Under the pieces are notes generated by a model that ran no database searches, was not told the origin of the DNA, and saw only the letters and a program-made list of their open reading frames with translations. Below, piece after piece: positions 5,415 through 8,377 of a DNA stretch of 8,377 nucleotides. Numbering within the stretch: position 1 is the stretch's first letter; each line of letters opens with the position of its first letter. The stretch covers positions 1 to 8,377 of the forward strand of contig JAOPVM010000075.1 of the NCBI GenBank assembly GCA_025966215.1, given 5' to 3'. The stretch is from Klenkia sp. GTDB lineage: Bacteria; Actinomycetota; Actinomycetes; Mycobacteriales; Geodermatophilaceae. Both the position numbers and the translations under genes were made by a program.

Positions 5415-5423
5415 ATCACTGTC

Positions 5424-5843
5424 ATGAGCGGCCCCGACGCGTCCGTCCCCTCCGGGGTCGGTGCCGTCGGTCCCCGGGTCCCCCGGCGGGAGCGGCCCAC
5501 GGTGCTCGTCCTCGCCGACGGCTCCCCGGCCGCTCACGACGCCCTCGTCTGGTCGCTGCGGGAGGCCGCCCGCCGGGACGGCACGGTGCTCGCCGTCGGT
5601 GTCCTCACCCCCGGTCACGCCTCGGCCGAGGTCACCGCCCTCGTGGCGGCGGAGCTGGACCGCGCAGAGGAGGCGACCGGCGTGCGCGGGCGGTCCCGGA
5701 CCTCGGTCGTGGACACGGTGCTGCTCGAGGCACTCCGCAGTGCCGCCCGCGGCGCGGACCTGGTCCTGGTGGGCGCCCGCGGGAAGGCCCTGCTCCGCCG
5801 GCCGGCCGGACGCCCGAGACCACGGCTGGTGCACCGGGCCTGA
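5424..5843 (+). CDS. Short universal stress protein (UspA) family protein
   Basis: 139 residues. The Usp fold is visible: first strand TVLVLADGSPAAHDAL (26-41) with the conserved Asp as D32, second strand TVLAVGVL (54-61), then an alpha/beta unit ending RGADLVLVGARGK (109-121). A 24-residue Pro/Arg/Gly-rich extension precedes the domain. The C-terminus is odd. The family ATP site is G-2x-G-9x-G(S/T), followed by a last strand like CPVLVV; here G117-AR-G120 is present, but the later Gly is followed by Arg and the protein stops after LVHRA with no final strand. ATP binding and the usual dimer may therefore be impaired. No downstream frame restores the missing strand, so I do not call a frameshift. 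It may still work as a non-ATP-binding Usp, or be decaying. Start ATG 5424 lacks a good Shine-Dalgarno sequence. Confidence 0.72.
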   Translation: MSGPDASVPSGVGAVGPRVPRRERPTVLVLADGSPAAHDALVWSLREAARRDGTVLAVGVLTPGHASAEVTALVAAELDRAEEATGVRGRSRTSVVDTVLLEALRSAARGADLVLVGARGKALLRRPAGRPRPRLVHRA

Positions 5844-5871
5844 GCGCCCGCACCCACGGACCACCTGCCCC

Positions 5872-5896
5872 GACCGGGCCCTGCCCCCGCCCGGTC
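5872..5896. terminator. Hairpin between convergent genes
   Basis: GACCGGGC (5872-5879) pairs with GCCCGGTC (5889-5896), a perfect 8-bp stem with a nine-base loop. It lies in the 69-base gap between the stress protein gene (+) and the polyketide synthase gene (-), so it could end transcripts from both sides. No T tract. Confidence 0.5.
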
Positions 5897-5912
5897 CTCC
5901 CACTCCGGACGG

Positions 5913-6941
5913 TCAGACGGGCAGCAGCAGCGTGGCGTAGAGCGTCAGCCCGGGGCCGAAGGCCATCGCCACGACCGGGCCGTCGACGTCCCCCAGCTCC
6001 TCGAGCACCAGCAGGACGGTCGCCGAGGAGCAGTTGCCGTGCTCGGCCAGCACCCGGCGCGAGGGCGCGATCTGCTCCTCGGTGAGGCCCAGCTGGTCGC
6101 GGGCGACGTCGAGGATCCGCGGTCCCCCGGGGTGCACGGCCCAGCCGGCGACGTCCTCGACCCGCAGGCCGGCGCCGTCCAGCAGCTCGGCCACGACAGC
6201 GCCGACGTGCCGGGCGAGCACGTCGGGGACCCGCGGGGAGAGGCCCATCTTGAAGCCCAGGTCGGTGACGTCCCAGGTCATGTGGTCGGCCGTGGCGTGG
6301 TCGGTGCGGGCGACGACCCCGGCGACCCGCCTCCCGCGCCGAGCCCCGGGCTCGAGCACCACCGCGGTGGCGGCGTCGCTGAACAGCGCGTGCGCGACGA
6401 CCTGGGAGAGGTCGTTGCGGGCCGGCTGCACGTGCAGGCTGGTGAGCTCGCAGCAGAGCAGGACGGCGGGTCGCGAACGCGACGCCACGTAGTCGCCGAC
6501 CGCGGCCAGCCCGGGCAGCGCGGCGTAGCAGCCCATGTGCCCGACGAGCAGCCGTTCCAGCCCGGCCGGCATGCCCAGGTCACTGGCCAGCCGGATGTCC
6601 AGGCCGGGGGTGGCGTACCCGGTGCAGGTGGCGACGGCGAAGAGCCCGACGTCCCCGGGGGCGAGCCCCGCGGAGTCCAGGGCGGAGGCCACCGCCTGCT
6701 TGCCCAGCGGCAGCGCCTCGGTGATGAACCGCTGCATCCGGGCGCCGGTGCCCCACTGGGAGAGGTCCTCGTGCACCGGGTTGGCCACCGCGTGCCGGGT
6801 GCGCACCCCCGAGCCGGCGAAGACCCGACGGGCCGAGCGCAGGTCGGCGTAGTGCTCGGCGAAGAACCCGTCCCAGACGTCGTCCTGCGTGTAGGCGGCC
6901 GGCAGCGCGTGCCCGGCGCCGGTGAGCACCGCGTCGGTCAT
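5913..6941 (-). CDS. Type III polyketide synthase (chalcone/stilbene synthase superfamily)
   Basis: A 342-residue thiolase-fold homodimeric synthase that condenses an acyl-CoA starter with malonyl-CoA units, then cyclises to pyrones, resorcinols or related aromatics. The catalytic triad is complete: C138 in GHMGCYAALPGL, H270 in WAVHPGGPRIL, and N303 in HGNCSSATV. The TCTGYATPGLD loop (105-115) and C-terminal GFGPG-like turn (here AFGPGLTLY) are also typical. Length is slightly short of plant enzymes (about 390) but normal for compact bacterial members. The closest type I can suggest is an alkylpyrone or alkylresorcinol synthase, because a methyltransferase gene lies 22 bp upstream on the same strand; the starter unit cannot be deduced. 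The ATG at 6941 has no evident Shine-Dalgarno sequence, which suggests coupling to the upstream gene. Confidence 0.95.
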   Translation of the reverse strand: MTDAVLTGAGHALPAAYTQDDVWDGFFAEHYADLRSARRVFAGSGVRTRHAVANPVHEDLSQWGTGARMQRFITEALPLGKQAVASALDSAGLAPGDVGLFAVATCTGYATPGLDIRLASDLGMPAGLERLLVGHMGCYAALPGLAAVGDYVASRSRPAVLLCCELTSLHVQPARNDLSQVVAHALFSDAATAVVLEPGARRGRRVAGVVARTDHATADHMTWDVTDLGFKMGLSPRVPDVLARHVGAVVAELLDGAGLRVEDVAGWAVHPGGPRILDVARDQLGLTEEQIAPSRRVLAEHGNCSSATVLLVLEELGDVDGPVVAMAFGPGLTLYATLLLPV

Positions 6942-6963
6942 CGGGTCGGGCCCGTGCGGGGGA

Positions 6964-7704
6964 TCACCGCATCGACGGTACGTGCGAGGCCGGTCCCCCG
7001 CCGGTGGACCGCTTGCGCCCGTAGCCGGCGAAGAGGATCCCGCTCCACCGCAGGGGCTTCATCTCCACCACCTGCGCCCGGCCGCGCTTCCACGCCAGGA
7101 GCCCGCGCAGCGAGGGACGCAGCCCGACCAGGCGCAGCTCCAGGCCCAGCCGGTCGGCGGCAGCGAGCAGCCGCCGGCGGTCGACGAACAACGCCGGGTC
7201 GTGGATGCCGGGGGGCGGCCCGCCGGGGATGCGTTCACCGATGCCGACCGCGACCGGACCGGCCAACCGGGAGTCGGCGATCGCGTCGATCACCAGCACC
7301 CCGCCGGGCCGCAGCAGCCGCGCGCACTCCCCCAGCACCCCGACGTCGTCGGCCACGTGCTCGAGCACCTCGCCGCACACCACCACGTCGGCGCACCCGT
7401 CGGCCAGCGGCACCTCGAGCACCGAGCCGCGGACGGCGGACACCCCGTGCTCGCGGGCCGTCGCCAGCCCGGCGGCGCCGATGTCCACGCCGACGTGCCG
7501 GTAGCCCAGCCGCTGGACGTGCGGGGCCATCAAGCCACCCCCACAGGCCAGGTCCACGAGGACGGCGTCGGGGTGGTCGGCCGGGGGCACGTGCTCGGCC
7601 CGCGAGGCCGCCAGCCAGTGCAGCATCGCGAACCCCCCGGCGGGCTGCCACCAGGTGTCGGCGAGCTCGTCGTACTGGGCGGGGTCGTTGCGGGGCAGCG
7701 GCAC
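6964..7704 (-). CDS. UbiG-like class I SAM-dependent methyltransferase
   Basis: About 246 residues. It starts like UbiG-family O-methyltransferases: YDELADTWWQPAGGFAMLHW (11-30), comparable to the family's WWDPxGxxxxLH region. SAM-binding motif I is VDLACGGG (50-57), with an acidic residue ending the next strand (VGVDIG). Motif II/III elements are ADVVVCGEVLEHV and LLRPGGVLVIDAI. UbiG methylates catechol-type oxygens in ubiquinone synthesis. Actinobacteria use menaquinone, so a different phenolic substrate is likely, most simply the product of the type III polyketide synthase encoded 22 bp downstream. The GTG at 7704 is the only reasonable in-frame start before the domain; no good Shine-Dalgarno precedes it. 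The last 30 or so residues are basic and Gly-rich. The gene is divergent from the sugar kinase gene. Confidence 0.9.
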   Translation of the reverse strand: MPLPRNDPAQYDELADTWWQPAGGFAMLHWLAASRAEHVPPADHPDAVLVDLACGGGLMAPHVQRLGYRHVGVDIGAAGLATAREHGVSAVRGSVLEVPLADGCADVVVCGEVLEHVADDVGVLGECARLLRPGGVLVIDAIADSRLAGPVAVGIGERIPGGPPPGIHDPALFVDRRRLLAAADRLGLELRLVGLRPSLRGLLAWKRGRAQVVEMKPLRWSGILFAGYGRKRSTGGGPASHVPSMR

Positions 7705-7754
7705 GCACCGGACGCTAACGGCCTCGCCCCTAGGCTTGCCCGCGTGACAGCAGC
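7705..7754. promoter_or_regulatory. Divergent promoter region between methyltransferase and sugar kinase
   Basis: Fifty bases must hold the upstream signals for both divergent genes. TAGGCT (7731-7736) fits the TANNNT -10 pattern on the plus strand, 18 bases before the kinase ATG. No clear -35 or dyad operator is visible. Confidence 0.35.
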
Positions 7755-8377
7755 ATGAGCGTGACCGTCGTCGGCAGCCTGAACGAGGACGTCGTGGTGA
7801 CCGTGCGCCGGCTCCCCGGGCGCGGGGAGACCGTGATCGGCAGCGCCGTCGAGGTGCTGCCCGGCGGCAAGGGCGCGAACCAGGCGGCGGCAGCCGGGCG
7901 GTTGGGACGCGGCGTGCACATGGTCGGGCGGGTCGGGTCCGACGACGCCGCGGACCGTCAGCTGGCCGCACTGGCCGAGGCCGGGGTGAACGTGGGCCGG
8001 GTGCTGCGCACCCCGGGCGTGCCGACCGGCAGCGCCACGATCCCGGTCGAGGCCGAGGGCGGGGAGAACCTCATCGTCGTCGCCCCCGGCGCGAACGCCG
8101 AGCTCACCGCGGCCGACGTGGACGTCGAGAGCGTGCACCGGGCCGACGTCCTGCTGCTGCAGCTGGAGACCCCGCTGGACACGGTGCTCGCCGCCGCCCG
8201 CGCCACCACCGGCACCGTGGTGCTCAACCCGGCCCCGGCGCAGTCGCTGCCCGCCGACCTGCTCGCCGCCGTCGACGTGCTGGTGCCCAACGAGCACGAG
8301 CTGGTGGAGCTCGCCGGCTCCGACGCCGCCGACCTCGCGGGTCTGGTGGAGCTGGCCCGCGGACTGGCGGTGCCGGC
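7755..8377 (+). CDS. rbsK: Ribokinase / PfkB-family sugar kinase, 3' end outside the window
   Basis: The first 207 residues of a PfkB-family kinase, cut by the window edge. The N-terminal signature GSLNEDVVVTVRRLPGRGET (7-26) matches ribokinase GSxNxDxxxxVxxxPxxGET. The double-glycine sugar-binding motif LPGGKGANQAAAAGRLG spans 35-51 (PfkB signature 1, ribokinase type). VLVPNEHELVELAG (about 175-188) is the conserved strand before the ATP site. The catalytic GAGD motif and ATP-binding C-terminus lie beyond 8377. The likely reaction is ATP-dependent 5-phosphorylation of ribose, but close relatives act on deoxyribose or nucleosides, so rbsK is a family-level symbol. The ATG at 7755 gives the standard N-terminus; its ribosome site is weak. 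Ribokinase genes are often controlled by LacI-type repressors, but I see no such operator directly upstream. Confidence 0.93.
   Translation, partial: MSVTVVGSLNEDVVVTVRRLPGRGETVIGSAVEVLPGGKGANQAAAAGRLGRGVHMVGRVGSDDAADRQLAALAEAGVNVGRVLRTPGVPTGSATIPVEAEGGENLIVVAPGANAELTAADVDVESVHRADVLLLQLETPLDTVLAAARATTGTVVLNPAPAQSLPADLLAAVDVLVPNEHELVELAGSDAADLAGLVELARGLAVP

Larger units (their letters stand above)
5297..5423. other. Intergenic region with two dyads
   Basis: This 127-base gap between the acetyltransferase and stress protein genes holds no credible coding sequence. It contains the LacI-type palindrome (5349-5364) and the GGTGAC/GTCACC dyad (5397-5414). I see no strong terminator for the upstream gene and no clear -35/-10 pair. 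Confidence 0.6.

Noticed and set aside
5169..5903. Minus-strand open frame across the stress protein gene
   Set aside because: No recognisable domain, biased Gly/Arg/Ala composition, and it covers both operator-like dyads.
6947..6954. CGGGCCCG palindrome before the polyketide synthase start as an operator
   Set aside because: Only eight bases of pure G/C, common by chance at this base composition.
7755..8377. LacI operator control of the ribokinase gene from the palindrome at 5349-5364
   Set aside because: The site is 2.4 kb away beyond three other genes, so direct control is not supported by position.

Overview
The window is very GC-rich, with strong third-position G/C, GTG starts, an AAC(2')-I family acetyltransferase and a tRNA gene without encoded CCA. 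This points to a chromosomal segment of a high-GC actinobacterium. A Geodermatophilaceae-like organism (Blastococcus, Modestobacter, Geodermatophilus) is my inference and cannot be proven from this sequence. I see no insertion sequence, phage gene, CRISPR array or replication origin. All stretches of more than about 130 bases are coding or RNA.

Left part (1-2595, minus strand): a tightly overlapping three-gene unit. In transcription order it encodes a small single-pass membrane protein with an extraordinarily Asp-rich tail, a membrane sensor histidine kinase, and an OmpR/PhoB-class response regulator. Each gene overlaps the next, so the small acidic protein may be an accessory of the two-component system.

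Middle left (2594-3944): a dienelactone-hydrolase family protein (+) converges on an atypical SAM-dependent methyltransferase (-). Their ends overlap by 11 bp inside a perfect 25-bp inverted repeat, so both proteins end in the same TAVR motif. A tRNA-Gly(CCC) gene on the plus strand follows, with its own hairpin terminator.

Middle right (4115-5843, plus strand): a two-gene unit follows a TTGA-N4-TCAA operator-like dyad. It encodes an NAD(P)H-dependent FMN reductase and a convincing aminoglycoside 2'-N-acetyltransferase. The next intergenic region holds a perfect 16-bp palindrome containing the core of the idealised symmetric lac operator, then a short, C-terminally incomplete universal stress protein.

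Right part (5872-8377): a hairpin separates the stress protein gene from a convergent minus-strand pair, a type III polyketide synthase preceded by a UbiG-like methyltransferase. This looks like a minimal polyketide plus O-methylation unit. Divergent from it, a ribokinase-family (PfkB) sugar kinase starts at 7755 and runs off the window.
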